From an uncultured Elioraea sp. (GTDB lineage: Bacteria > Pseudomonadota > Alphaproteobacteria > Acetobacterales > Acetobacteraceae): a stretch of DNA of 42,993 bases. The position numbers were made by a program, and so were the translations under genes. The notes under the pieces are model-generated. The model was not told the origin of the DNA. It made no database searches and worked only from the letters and a program-made list of their open reading frames with translations. This document shows, piece after piece, positions 22,095 through 30,532 of the stretch; positions within the stretch are counted from its first letter, which is position 1; each line of letters begins with the position of its first letter. The stretch lies in the NCBI GenBank assembly GCA_938010425.1, contig CALLUO010000071.1:1-42993 (forward strand). The letters are read 5' to 3'.

Positions 22095-23018
22095 ATGTCT
22101 GGACAAAAAATCTCACAATTTCCCCCGGCCTCGTCCGCCCAGGCCGAAGACGAGCTGGTCGCCAACCAGTCAGGCACGACCCGCAAGCTGACGGTCGCGC
22201 AGCTCCGGGCCGGGCTTGCGCCGAGCGCGCACACGCACGCAGTGTCCGACATCCTCGGCCAAATCCCTCCGGCCCGGCTTGATCAGGCGGGTGCGCTGAT
22301 CGGGCAGGTGCTGAAGTGGAACGGCTCCGCCTGGGCGCCGGCTGCCGACGAGACCGGCGGCGCGGGCACGGTTGCCTGGAGCGGGCTCACCGGCATTCCG
22401 GCCGCGATCGCCGCCATCGACAACCTCACCCCGGCGGCGGACCGCATCGCCTTCTACACCGGCGCCGCCACAGCGGCCCTCGCCCCCCTCACCTCCTTCG
22501 CCCGGAGCTTGCTGGACGACACCGATGCCGCCCAGGCGCGCAGCACCATCGGTGCCGCACCAGAGACGCACAGCCACGCGGCAGGCGAGATCATCGACTT
22601 CGCTGCTGCCACACGCAGCCAGGCCGAAGCGATGCTGGTCGCGGGGGCAAACATCTCAATCACCTACGTCGGCAGCGGCGCGACGCGACAGGCAACCATC
22701 GCAGTCGCGGGCTCAAGCGCGTCCTACACGGCAGTGACGAATGGCCGCACTCTGGCCGCAGCAGACAATGGGCGCGTGCTTGAGGGCGGGGCAACAGATG
22801 TCACGCTCACCCTTCCGGCCGGGCTGGGCAAGGGCTTCTCCTGCCTGCTGCGGCGGGTCGGCACCGGCAACCTGACCGCTACCGCTGGGCCGGGCGTCAC
22901 GTTCGTCCCGGCTGCCGGTCCGGTCGCGACCACGGCGCAATGGGACGAGATCGCCATCGAGTGCGTGGCCGACAGCGGGACGGCGGCGACCTATCTTGTT
23001 CGCCGCATTGCTGCCTGA
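22095..23018 (+). CDS. Phage tail-fibre-like protein
   Basis: A 307-residue protein resembling distal tail-fibre or host-recognition proteins. It begins MSGQKISQFPPASSAQ followed by DELVANQSGTTRKLTVAQL, a start common in phage fibre proteins. It contains two short histidine motifs, SAHTHAVSDI and ETHSHAAGEI, of the type that trimeric fibres repeat. The middle and end are Ala/Gly/Thr-rich with beta-strand patterns and few charged residues. No signal peptide is seen. It belongs with the two small phage-like genes upstream, separated from them by tRNA-Thr on the other strand. No capsid, terminase or integrase genes are present. Confidence 0.65.
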   Translation: MSGQKISQFPPASSAQAEDELVANQSGTTRKLTVAQLRAGLAPSAHTHAVSDILGQIPPARLDQAGALIGQVLKWNGSAWAPAADETGGAGTVAWSGLTGIPAAIAAIDNLTPAADRIAFYTGAATAALAPLTSFARSLLDDTDAAQARSTIGAAPETHSHAAGEIIDFAAATRSQAEAMLVAGANISITYVGSGATRQATIAVAGSSASYTAVTNGRTLAAADNGRVLEGGATDVTLTLPAGLGKGFSCLLRRVGTGNLTATAGPGVTFVPAAGPVATTAQWDEIAIECVADSGTAATYLVRRIAA

Positions 23019-23045
23019 GCGGGGATTAAAAGCCCCGGTGGCGGC

Positions 23046-23462
23046 TCAACGTTGGCGCCAGGGAAGCCCCTCCTTGATCCAGCCGCAGATGGTGCGGCGG
23101 TGCCCCTCAGGGTCGGTCGGCCCTTCGAAGCCGTCAACGATATTATAGACGTGCGGATAGCCTGCCGCCCGCGCTGCCCGCGCCGCAGCGAGTGAGCGCG
23201 CTCCAGAGCGACAGAGAAAATAGAGCTTGTGCTCGGGGCCGAGCCCGGCCCGGTGCAGTTCCTCGACGAAGCCAGGATTGACCGCCATCGAGGGATAGAG
23301 CTGCCAGGCAATCGGGAACACGGGCTTGCCCGCCTCCGCGAGGTCGGGCATGCCGACAAAGGTCCACTCGGCGTCCGTCCGGACATCGATGAGCATGGCC
23401 TTCGGGTCTTCGGTTAATGCCCGCCAAGCCTCGACCGACGTCACCTCCGGGATGTCGCTCAT
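23046..23462 (-). CDS. Rhodanese-like sulfurtransferase
   Basis: Single-domain rhodanese of 138 residues that probably carries sulfane sulfur on an active-site cysteine. The loop is CRSGARS, the classic CxxGxR pattern with catalytic Cys, and the N-terminal LIDVRTDAEW is the conserved rhodanese start. A strong GGAGGAGGG ribosome site precedes the ATG. No signal peptide is present, so it is cytoplasmic. It diverges from the cysteine-synthase-like gene across 60 bp, which suggests shared sulfur metabolism. Acceptor and donor are unknown. Confidence 0.88.
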   Translation of the reverse strand: MSDIPEVTSVEAWRALTEDPKAMLIDVRTDAEWTFVGMPDLAEAGKPVFPIAWQLYPSMAVNPGFVEELHRAGLGPEHKLYFLCRSGARSLAAARAARAAGYPHVYNIVDGFEGPTDPEGHRRTICGWIKEGLPWRQR

Positions 23463-23522
23463 CGTACCCTCCTCCGGTGCGCGCCGTGTGGCGCCGAATG
23501 ACAGGCGTGGAGGATGGGGGCA

Positions 23523-24527
23523 ATGGCGCGGTGGGTCGAGGGGCTGGTCGGCGGAATTGGGCGAACGCCGCTGATCAGGCTCCGCCGTGCCTCGGAGGCA
23601 ACGGGCTGCACCATTCTCGGCAAAGCCGAGTTTATGAACCCGGGCGGGTCAGTGAAAGACCGCGCTGCCCTTGCCATCATCACCGACGCTGAGTCGAAGG
23701 GCCTTTTGCGTCCCGGCGGCGTGATCGTTGAGGGCACAGCCGGCAATACGGGAATCGGGCTGACTCTGGTCGGCAACGCGCGCGGCTACCGCTCGGTCAT
23801 CGTCATGCCGGAGACGCAAAGCCGGGAAAAGATCGAGTTCCTACGCATGATCGGGGCCGACCTTCGCCTCGTTCCTGCCGCCCCCTATCGCGACCCCGGC
23901 AACTACGTCCACGTCTCTCGCCGGCTTGCCGAAGAACTGGCGAAGACAGAGCCGCACGGCGCGATTTGGGCCAACCAGTTCGACAACCTCGCCAATCGCG
24001 AAGGGCACCGAACGACAACGGGAGCCGAGATTTGGGAGGAGACGGAGGGACGAATCGACGCTTTCACCTGTGCCTGCGGCACGGGCGGCACGCTCGCCGG
24101 GGTGGCGCTGGCATTAAAGGAGCGGAACCCCCACGTACGAATTGTTCTCGCTGACCCGATGGGCAGCGCCCTCTACTCTTGGGTCAAGCATGGCACGCTC
24201 GAACTCGAGGGCTCTTCGATCACCGAAGGCATTGGGCAGAGCCGTGTTCCCGGCAACCTCGAGGGCGCGCCGATCGACGACGCGATCCAAGTGACCGACG
24301 AGGAGGCGTTGGCGCAGGTGTTTGACCTTACCATCTATGAGGGGCTCTGCGTCGGCGGCTCAGCCGGGCTGAACGTGGCAGCGGCAATCCGGGTGGCGCG
24401 CGACCTCGGGCCGGGGCACACGGTGGTGACCATCCTCTGCGACGGCGGCGCGCGCTACCAATCGAAGCTGTTCAACCCCCAGTTTCTGCGCAGCAAGGGG
24501 TTGCCCGTCCCGCCCTGGCTCGCCTGA
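23523..24527 (+). CDS. cysK: Cysteine synthase-like PLP enzyme
   Basis: Fold type II PLP enzyme of 334 residues, predicted to make cysteine from O-acetylserine and sulfide or to act on cysteine. The PLP lysine lies in NPGGSVKDRAAL, and the substrate loop reads EGTAGNTGIGL where typical CysK has TSGNTG. The C-terminus FLRSKGLPVPPWLA is typical of a proteobacterial cysteine synthase A subgroup. The ATG at 23523 is chosen because GGAGG lies 9 bp upstream; the ATG at 23514 touches that site. The Ser-to-Ala change in the substrate loop leaves open a desulfhydrase or other beta-replacement role. Confidence 0.82.
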   Translation: MARWVEGLVGGIGRTPLIRLRRASEATGCTILGKAEFMNPGGSVKDRAALAIITDAESKGLLRPGGVIVEGTAGNTGIGLTLVGNARGYRSVIVMPETQSREKIEFLRMIGADLRLVPAAPYRDPGNYVHVSRRLAEELAKTEPHGAIWANQFDNLANREGHRTTTGAEIWEETEGRIDAFTCACGTGGTLAGVALALKERNPHVRIVLADPMGSALYSWVKHGTLELEGSSITEGIGQSRVPGNLEGAPIDDAIQVTDEEALAQVFDLTIYEGLCVGGSAGLNVAAAIRVARDLGPGHTVVTILCDGGARYQSKLFNPQFLRSKGLPVPPWLA

Positions 24528-24573
24528 CGAGACGGGGGGCGGTACCCGCTCCGCGACGGGCGCCCACCATGCG

Positions 24574-24623
24574 GAGGCACGCCGAGGGCGCGGACATCCC
24601 CTCCTCTCCCATCGGCGTGCCTC
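24574..24623. terminator. 12-bp inverted repeat between convergent genes
   Basis: GAGGCACGCCGA (24574-24585) is repeated exactly as TCGGCGTGCCTC (24612-24623) with a 26-base loop. It lies between the convergent cysK-like gene and the small unknown gene, the place where a bidirectional terminator is expected. No T-tract follows on either side, so termination is inferred from position only. Confidence 0.45.
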
Positions 24624-24661
24624 TGTCCCGGGGGTGGCGGACCTCGTCCGGCGAGGCCCCG

Positions 24662-24970
24662 TCAGTGCACCGGTTCGGGTAGGGCTGGGCGCCCGTTGGA
24701 GGACGGACCAGCCAGTATCGTCGCCTCGCTGCGACTGCAGTGCCGATTCATCGCATGCACCGCGGCGATCAGGTCGAACAACGCGTGCTGAACACGCACA
24801 GCGATCTGGTCTCGCTCCGCGTCAGCTGCAGAGCGGTGGCCGCCGTCCGACGCGAGGTCGCAGGAGAGGAACTCGACGTACCAAGCGACGAAGCGTTGCG
24901 CGGCGGCCAGAACCTGGATTAGCACCGCGTCGCCGGAGATGGCGGCTCTGTCCTCTGTCTCTTCGCCCAT
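24662..24970 (-). CDS. Hypothetical small helical protein
   Basis: A 102-residue protein that I do not recognise. The translation MGEETEDRAAISGDAVLIQV, then AAAQRFVAWYVEFLSCDLA and HALFDLIAAVHAMNR, is amphipathic and helix-like, with balanced charge, unlike the Arg-rich shadow frames around it. The end (SSNGRPALPEPVH) looks unstructured. The start at 24970 is one option; an in-frame ATG at 24991 adds 7 residues. No neighbour gives a functional clue. Confidence 0.45.
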   Translation of the reverse strand: MGEETEDRAAISGDAVLIQVLAAAQRFVAWYVEFLSCDLASDGGHRSAADAERDQIAVRVQHALFDLIAAVHAMNRHCSRSEATILAGPSSNGRPALPEPVH

Positions 24971-25234
24971 GCCAGTCCGTCTTCTCCGCATCGCCGGTTT
25001 GGCCTTCGCTGACCATCCTACCCACGGTCAGACTGACGCGTGCCAATGGTCGACGCGCGTGAGAATCGCATCAGCCGACGTAAATTTTTCGCCTGACGTG
25101 CGACATCGCGGCCACCGCTGGTATCACGGTCTTGCTCACGCTTGACCGACGGCACCCCGGTTTTTGTCTCGCGGCCTCGCCGCTACGTTGTATCGCTGCC
25201 AAACCGTTCGCTCCTTCGTCGCCAGGACAGACCC

Positions 25235-26071
25235 ATGACCGAGACTGGGAAATCCGCCCCAATCCTGACCTTCCATCGGCTCATCGAGACCGCTCGTCCG
25301 CCGATGCGGGCAGACCGATCCGCGATTGGCACCCTGCCGACGCGCGCCTTCCGATATTGCGAAGCCGTGTGCACGGCCTCGGCCTTCGGCTGGTACGTTT
25401 TCCCCCCTATCGGCATCACCCTGACCTGGGATGGATCGCAGGTTTTCTGGACCTATGACGGGGCAGAGCACGAGGGCTGGCTTCCGCTCAACGGCAGCGC
25501 GCAGTTCCCCTATTTCGCGCAGAGGTTCGACGAGGTGGCCCCACCGTCCTGCCGCGGTTTCTCGCCGCCGTTTGTGTCGGCGCTGAAAGAACCGGGCGTG
25601 GTGCAGATCTGGTCGGGCCTCATCGCGCGCACCGCTCCAGGATGGGGGCTGTTGGTTCGCGCGCCCGTCAATATGCCTCGGGGGCATTGGGAGCTCTACG
25701 AGGGCATCATCGAGACCGACCATTGGTTCGGCCCCCTTTTCTCCAACATCCGCCTAACCAAGACGGACGTGCAGGTTCGGCTTGATCCAGAATGGCCGAT
25801 CTTCCAGGTCGTGCCGCTGCCGCGCACGCTCTATAGCAACGAAACGATGCAGTCTGTCGCAATCACGCTCCGGCTGGCCGATCTCGGCCCCACGGAATGG
25901 GCCGCCTACGAGGAGACAGTGGTCAAACCCTGTTCCGATCCGCAGCGCGAACAAGGTGCCTACGCCCAGCGCACCCGCCGTCGCCGCAGAGGCGATGTCG
26001 GGCACATGACGGCAGGCGAGGAGGATCAGGTGGGCAGCAAAGGTACAGCATCGTCGGGCCTTAGTCGCTAA
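25235..26071 (+). CDS. DUF6065-like protein of unknown function
   Basis: A 278-residue soluble protein that matches, as I recall it, the DUF6065 family. Conserved-looking blocks include RADRSAIGTLPTRAFRYCE, ASAFGWYVFPPI, FWTYDGAEHEGW, GFSPPFVSAL, LIARTAPGWGLLVRAP and TDHWFGPLFSNIRLT. It is rich in Trp, Phe and Pro and has no signal peptide. The start follows an AGGACAG ribosome site at the right distance; the 31-residue upstream extension is rejected. Its last 11 bases overlap the end of the convergent heparinase-like gene. No function is known to me, and no enzyme motif is evident. Confidence 0.75.
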   Translation: MTETGKSAPILTFHRLIETARPPMRADRSAIGTLPTRAFRYCEAVCTASAFGWYVFPPIGITLTWDGSQVFWTYDGAEHEGWLPLNGSAQFPYFAQRFDEVAPPSCRGFSPPFVSALKEPGVVQIWSGLIARTAPGWGLLVRAPVNMPRGHWELYEGIIETDHWFGPLFSNIRLTKTDVQVRLDPEWPIFQVVPLPRTLYSNETMQSVAITLRLADLGPTEWAAYEETVVKPCSDPQREQGAYAQRTRRRRRGDVGHMTAGEEDQVGSKGTASSGLSR

Positions 26072-27761
26072 ACGCGGCTCCGGCACACCGCACACTGGTG
26101 ATAACAAGCCGCGTACCCGGGTCAGGCCTGATCTCGAGCACCGGGATCAGCCGCCTGCGCCCATAGCGCGGTGCCTCCCAACCGTCAGCGAGCGCTATCG
26201 CGACCTCGCCATCCGTTCGCACGGTCAGCGCGGCGAAGGGGCTTGCGGCGCCGGTTATGGTCTGCCGCCACAAGCCCGGCGCGAGACCCCAACGCAACGT
26301 CGCGCCGGGGCGCCCGAGCCGATCAATCACCGTGCAGAGCCCTTGCCGCAGCACAACCGTACGCTCGTGGTAGCGGTCGCGAGCGAACAGCCTTCCCGGC
26401 GCGGCCGCGACGGAGGCTGTCGTCGGCAGGGGGGCGAACAGCCAGCGCGAAAGACGCGGCGGACGGTCCGTGTTATCCCATTGAGCGGTGTTGTGATGGC
26501 GGGTGCCGGCGAGATCCGTCTCGCCGGGAGGGGGGTTGTAAAGCCAACTTCCGCGGTCGCGCAGAATTTCCTCGCCGTTATGCTGCAGCGACAGGTGCAG
26601 GATGTCGCCCTGTCCCGGGGTGAACCGTCCGCAGGGAAGCCGGAGCAGGACGATGGTGCGGCCGATACGAAGACCCGCCGTACCGCCGGCGGCATCGGCC
26701 CAGGCCCCGTCCGGCGGTAGCCTCGCGAAGCCGAGGCCAGCCAGGGCGGCGAGCAGATCGGCGGGTGGCATGCTGAATGCCGCCTCCGCTCGCACCAGGC
26801 TTGGCCGCACATCGTCGGGATCGGTGCCCAGCGCGTTGCACAGCACCGTCCCGTCGTCGTGGCCAAGCCGCGGCGTCTGCCCCGTTTCGGGGTCTGTTAT
26901 CCGTGCCAACCAGCGCGTCATCGCGCGGCCCCTGCGGCTCACCGGCTCGGGCAACGGCCCGGCAAGAAGAGCGGCGACTGACAGCGCATCCAGCGCCATG
27001 CGGTGATAACGGGTAGAAACTTGCGCGAACCCCCCCTCGTCCGTCACCATCCGCGGCAGGTCAGCGGTCAGGAGGGCGGTTCCTTCTTGGCGCAGCCGAC
27101 CGGCATCGAGCCACGCGCCAGCTGCTGCCAAGGCTGCGGCGCAAACGAGCCCGTGATTATTGGCAAGCGCCCGTTCATAGCTCAGCGTCTTGCGGATGCG
27201 ATCGACCAGGAAGAGAGCAAGGGTACGACCTGCGTCCGTAGGGGCAGCCTCGAGGAGGCGGGCCGCGACGACAAGATGCAGGAGACGGATCGCCGCCTCT
27301 TGGGCACTCGCCCACATCGCGCCTTTGCCTGGCGGGCAAAGGCGCAGGAAAGCCGCGATCTCGCGCTCGATCGCCGCAACGAGGCCTGGCTCGCCGCGCG
27401 TGCGGGCAAGCCAAGCAAGGCGCGGCAAGCGGCTCCAGCGTCCGGCCTCCCAGTCCAGACGTATGTCACCGAAGGCGAACAGCTGTGCCGATGTTGAAGG
27501 TCGGTCATCATCCGGACGGACCGGGACGATGGGGGGGATGGGATACAGCAGGTCGGACGGTGCGCCCTCGGTGGCGTTGCGTCCAAAAGGGGCAGGGCTT
27601 AGCGCGAGATATGGCCCGTCAGGCACCGGCTGTTCGGCGGGCCGTGCCAGGCCCCAAGCCAAACGCGCGCGGACCTCATGGTCAGCGCGTCGCACCAATG
27701 CCCCCGCACCACGCCGAGCCATCGCCCGCAGGACAAGGCCGCCTCGAACGACCCGCCACAC
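26061..27761 (-). CDS. Heparinase II/III-like polysaccharide lyase family protein
   Basis: A 566-residue protein with the two-part layout of heparinase II/III-like proteins. The N-terminal alpha/alpha toroid region shows SYERALANNHGLVCAAALA and VSTRYHRMALDAL. The C-terminal beta-sheet region shows GQGDILHLSLQHNGEEIL, DRGSWLYNPPPGE and a THHNTAQWDN-like block (sequence GTRHHNTAQWDN). Family members cleave acidic polysaccharides by beta-elimination. No signal peptide is obvious, so location is unsure. The GTG at 27761 is preferred because AAGGAT precedes it; an ATG at 27722 is the alternative. It diverges from the SLBB exporter gene, suggesting a role with that polysaccharide. Confidence 0.82.
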   Translation of the reverse strand: MWRVVRGGLVLRAMARRGAGALVRRADHEVRARLAWGLARPAEQPVPDGPYLALSPAPFGRNATEGAPSDLLYPIPPIVPVRPDDDRPSTSAQLFAFGDIRLDWEAGRWSRLPRLAWLARTRGEPGLVAAIEREIAAFLRLCPPGKGAMWASAQEAAIRLLHLVVAARLLEAAPTDAGRTLALFLVDRIRKTLSYERALANNHGLVCAAALAAAGAWLDAGRLRQEGTALLTADLPRMVTDEGGFAQVSTRYHRMALDALSVAALLAGPLPEPVSRRGRAMTRWLARITDPETGQTPRLGHDDGTVLCNALGTDPDDVRPSLVRAEAAFSMPPADLLAALAGLGFARLPPDGAWADAAGGTAGLRIGRTIVLLRLPCGRFTPGQGDILHLSLQHNGEEILRDRGSWLYNPPPGETDLAGTRHHNTAQWDNTDRPPRLSRWLFAPLPTTASVAAAPGRLFARDRYHERTVVLRQGLCTVIDRLGRPGATLRWGLAPGLWRQTITGAASPFAALTVRTDGEVAIALADGWEAPRYGRRRLIPVLEIRPDPGTRLVITSVRCAGAAFSD

Positions 27762-27895
27762 TCGACGCGATCCTTAGCCACGACCAGAGACCCGTTCTTG
27801 GCATACGAGCGCGTGGTATGTAAACAGAGTGCACGCCGCAGTTGCAGCGGGACGGGGGAGCAACAAATCGGGACAAGAGCCGCCGGAGGGCAGCG

Positions 27896-30532
27896 GTGAG
27901 GATCGCGACCGGATGGTTCCTCCTGCTGTTCGCGCAGGGTTCCGCGGCCCTGGCCCAAGGTCTGGTGCCGTCAGGGCCGCTCTCGCCCCCGCCGCTGCCC
28001 GCGCCGGGCGGTCCGCCCTTGACGATCCAGCAGATCCTCGACCTCGCCGGCAGCGGCCGTCATGACATGGCCGTCACGCCGCTGGCCGCACCGCCCGCTG
28101 CAGCCCAGCCATCTCCGCCTCAGGTGCCGGTTCCGGATCGCGAGAGCGCAACCGAGACCCTCAGCCCCGCCGAGGCCTTTTACGCTGCGCGCCTGCCACC
28201 GAGCCTAAAGCCGCTGCAGCAATTCGGCTATGACGCGTTCCTGTCGCTGCCTGTTGGCGGCCCACCCGCCGTGGCCGGCCTGCCTGACGACTATGTGCTC
28301 GGCCGCGACGACGAGGTGGTGGTGACTCTGCGCGGGCGCGTGGCCCGCACCGTGGCGGCGCGAATCGACCGCGATGGCCGCCTGATCTTGCCGGACCTCG
28401 CGCCCATCGACGCCGCCGGACGTACGCTGCTTGATCTCAGGCGCGACCTCGCCGCCCGCCTCGCGCGGGAAATTCCGGGTACGGAAGCCTTCGTCTCGGT
28501 CGGCGGCATCCGGCAAATCCAGGTCTTCGTTGGCGGCGAGGTGAAGCGCCCCGGTTTCCAGGCGCTCACCAGCCTGGCATCCGTGCTGGACGCGCTCGCC
28601 GCCGCCGGTGGCGTCAAGCGCACGGGCTCGCTGCGCGCGATGAGAGTCGAAGGCCACAGCGGCGCGCGGACGGTTGACCTCTACGGCGTACTGTCCGGGC
28701 GCGGCCCCGCCCCAGACCTGTCACTGAGACCAGGTGATCGCATCGTCGTCCCTCCCTTGGGCCCCACCATCGCGATTGCGGGCGAAGTTGGCCGCCCGGC
28801 GATCTACGAGTTGCCGCCAGGGCTGCCCGTGCTGCCGCTGGCGGAGGCCCTCGCCCTGGCCGGTGACACGCTTCGCCCTCAGGGGGTACGGTTCCTGCTG
28901 CAGCAGTTCGACGCCTCGGGCCGCTCAGCCTTCGCCGAGATCGGACCCGATCGAAGCCTGCGACGCGGCGACCTCGTGCTTGTTCAACCGGCCCTCTCCG
29001 CCCTCGTTGGTCAGGTGCGCCTGTCCGGCCACGTGCTCCTCCCCCAGGTGCGCTCGCGCAGCGCCGCTGGGACTGTGCGCCGGCTGATCGGCGACCAAAG
29101 ACAGATCCGACCCGACCCCTATCTCCGCTACGCCGCCGTGGTGCGCGTTGATCCCGCCACCCGGCTGAAGCGGATCGAGGCCTTCGACCTCGGCCACGTG
29201 CTCGCCGGCCGGCATGACCTGCCGCTCGCCGACGAGGACGAGGTGGTGATCCTCAGCCGCAGCGACGTCGCCTGGCTCTCCGGACCGGTGGTGCAGAGAG
29301 TGGTGCGCGGCGAAACCCCCGAGGGGGAGTGCCTGGCGCTCTCGCGCATCGCCGTGCTGGTCGCGGGCGGTCCGGAACGCTTCACCCATGCGCGCAGCCT
29401 CGGCACCATCGAGAGCGGTCCGGGTGGCTGCCCGGAGGTGTTCCGTGACCACCCCGACCTCGCCGCCGCCGCCCTCGAAGCCTCCGTTCTACTGCTCGGC
29501 GAGGTGCAGCGTCCGGGTCTCTATCCCGTCGCAGGGGACGTCACGCTGGCGGATCTGCTGGCGGTGGCGGGCGGAGTGTCAGACACCGCAGATTTGCGCA
29601 ACGTCGAACTCAGCCGCGTGCTCGCGGTGGCGGGGTCCACGACGGCGCCGATCGAGCGGCTCGCCCTCGACATCAGTTCGCGCAACTTCGCCGCCGTGCG
29701 CCTGAACGCGCGCGACACTGTCCGGTTCGCCCGCCTTTTCATCGACCGCGACCTGGGGCCTGTCCGCCTCGCTGGGGAGTTCGTCCGACCGGGGCTCTAT
29801 GACATTCGCCGAGGCGAGCGCCTCTCAGACCTCATCCAACGCGCAGGCGGGCTGACGCGCGAAGCCTACCCCTATGGTGCTGTGTTCACGCGCGAAAGCG
29901 TGCGCGCCCGCGAACAGGAAGGGTTTGAGCGGGCGGCACGCGACCTTGAGATGAACCTTCTGCAAGTGGCCGCCGGGCAAAGCTTGAGCGCGCCTTCGGG
30001 GCGCAGCGGCATCGACCTCGGAGACGCGATCCGGGCCGGGCGGGAACTCGCCTCTGCACTGCGCGGTGCCAGAGCGGCCGGAAGGATGGTGATCGAGGCC
30101 AATCCCGTCGTGCTTGCCGCCCGGCCCGATCTCGACATCCTGCTCGAACCTGGCGATCTTCTCGTCGTTCCGAAACGTCCCAACGACGTCTCGGTGGTTG
30201 GCGCTGTGCTCAACCCCGGCGCCCTGCAGTTTCGCTCAGGCCTAAAGGCTGCCGACTATGTTGCCATGGCGGGAGGGCCACAGCGTTTCGCCGATCTCTC
30301 GCGGGCCTTTATCGTGCTGCCGAACGGCACCACCCGCCCCGCGGCGCTTGGCGCCTGGCGCTGGTCGCCAGGGCCCGAGCCCATCCCGCCGGGCTCCATG
30401 ATCGTCGTGCCGCAGGATCCCTCGCCTTTTGAGACCTGGGGCTTCATCCGCGACCTTGGCCAAGTGCTGTCGCAACTGACAATCAGTGCCGCCGCGCTGG
30501 CTGTGATCGCGCGTGAACTGCCGGCTCCGTGA
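27896..30532 (+). CDS. Large multi-SLBB polysaccharide export protein
   Basis: Periplasmic/outer-membrane export protein of 878 residues, more than twice the length of Wza-type proteins. GTG at 27896 is the chosen start: GGAGGG lies 5 bp upstream and the protein then opens with a clean signal peptide (RIATGWFLLLFAQGSAALAQ). No lipobox cysteine is seen. A polysaccharide-export domain follows (YVLGRDDEVVVTLRG, RIDRDGRLILPDLAPI). After it come several SLBB-like units, each with a G-x-V-x-x-P-G signature: VGGEVKRPGFQAL, IAGEVGRPAIYEL, LLGEVQRPGLYPV, LAGEFVRPGLYDI and VVGAVLNPGALQF. The C-terminus ends in a hydrophobic helix (LSQLTISAAALAVIA). It overlaps the YjbH-like gene by GTGA. Confidence 0.85.
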   Translation: MRIATGWFLLLFAQGSAALAQGLVPSGPLSPPPLPAPGGPPLTIQQILDLAGSGRHDMAVTPLAAPPAAAQPSPPQVPVPDRESATETLSPAEAFYAARLPPSLKPLQQFGYDAFLSLPVGGPPAVAGLPDDYVLGRDDEVVVTLRGRVARTVAARIDRDGRLILPDLAPIDAAGRTLLDLRRDLAARLAREIPGTEAFVSVGGIRQIQVFVGGEVKRPGFQALTSLASVLDALAAAGGVKRTGSLRAMRVEGHSGARTVDLYGVLSGRGPAPDLSLRPGDRIVVPPLGPTIAIAGEVGRPAIYELPPGLPVLPLAEALALAGDTLRPQGVRFLLQQFDASGRSAFAEIGPDRSLRRGDLVLVQPALSALVGQVRLSGHVLLPQVRSRSAAGTVRRLIGDQRQIRPDPYLRYAAVVRVDPATRLKRIEAFDLGHVLAGRHDLPLADEDEVVILSRSDVAWLSGPVVQRVVRGETPEGECLALSRIAVLVAGGPERFTHARSLGTIESGPGGCPEVFRDHPDLAAAALEASVLLLGEVQRPGLYPVAGDVTLADLLAVAGGVSDTADLRNVELSRVLAVAGSTTAPIERLALDISSRNFAAVRLNARDTVRFARLFIDRDLGPVRLAGEFVRPGLYDIRRGERLSDLIQRAGGLTREAYPYGAVFTRESVRAREQEGFERAARDLEMNLLQVAAGQSLSAPSGRSGIDLGDAIRAGRELASALRGARAAGRMVIEANPVVLAARPDLDILLEPGDLLVVPKRPNDVSVVGAVLNPGALQFRSGLKAADYVAMAGGPQRFADLSRAFIVLPNGTTRPAALGAWRWSPGPEPIPPGSMIVVPQDPSPFETWGFIRDLGQVLSQLTISAAALAVIARELPAP

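Noticed and set aside
24634-25062. Plus-strand 142-codon frame opposite the small unknown gene
   Set aside because: Translation is Arg/Ser-rich with no motif; the minus-strand frame has the more protein-like composition.
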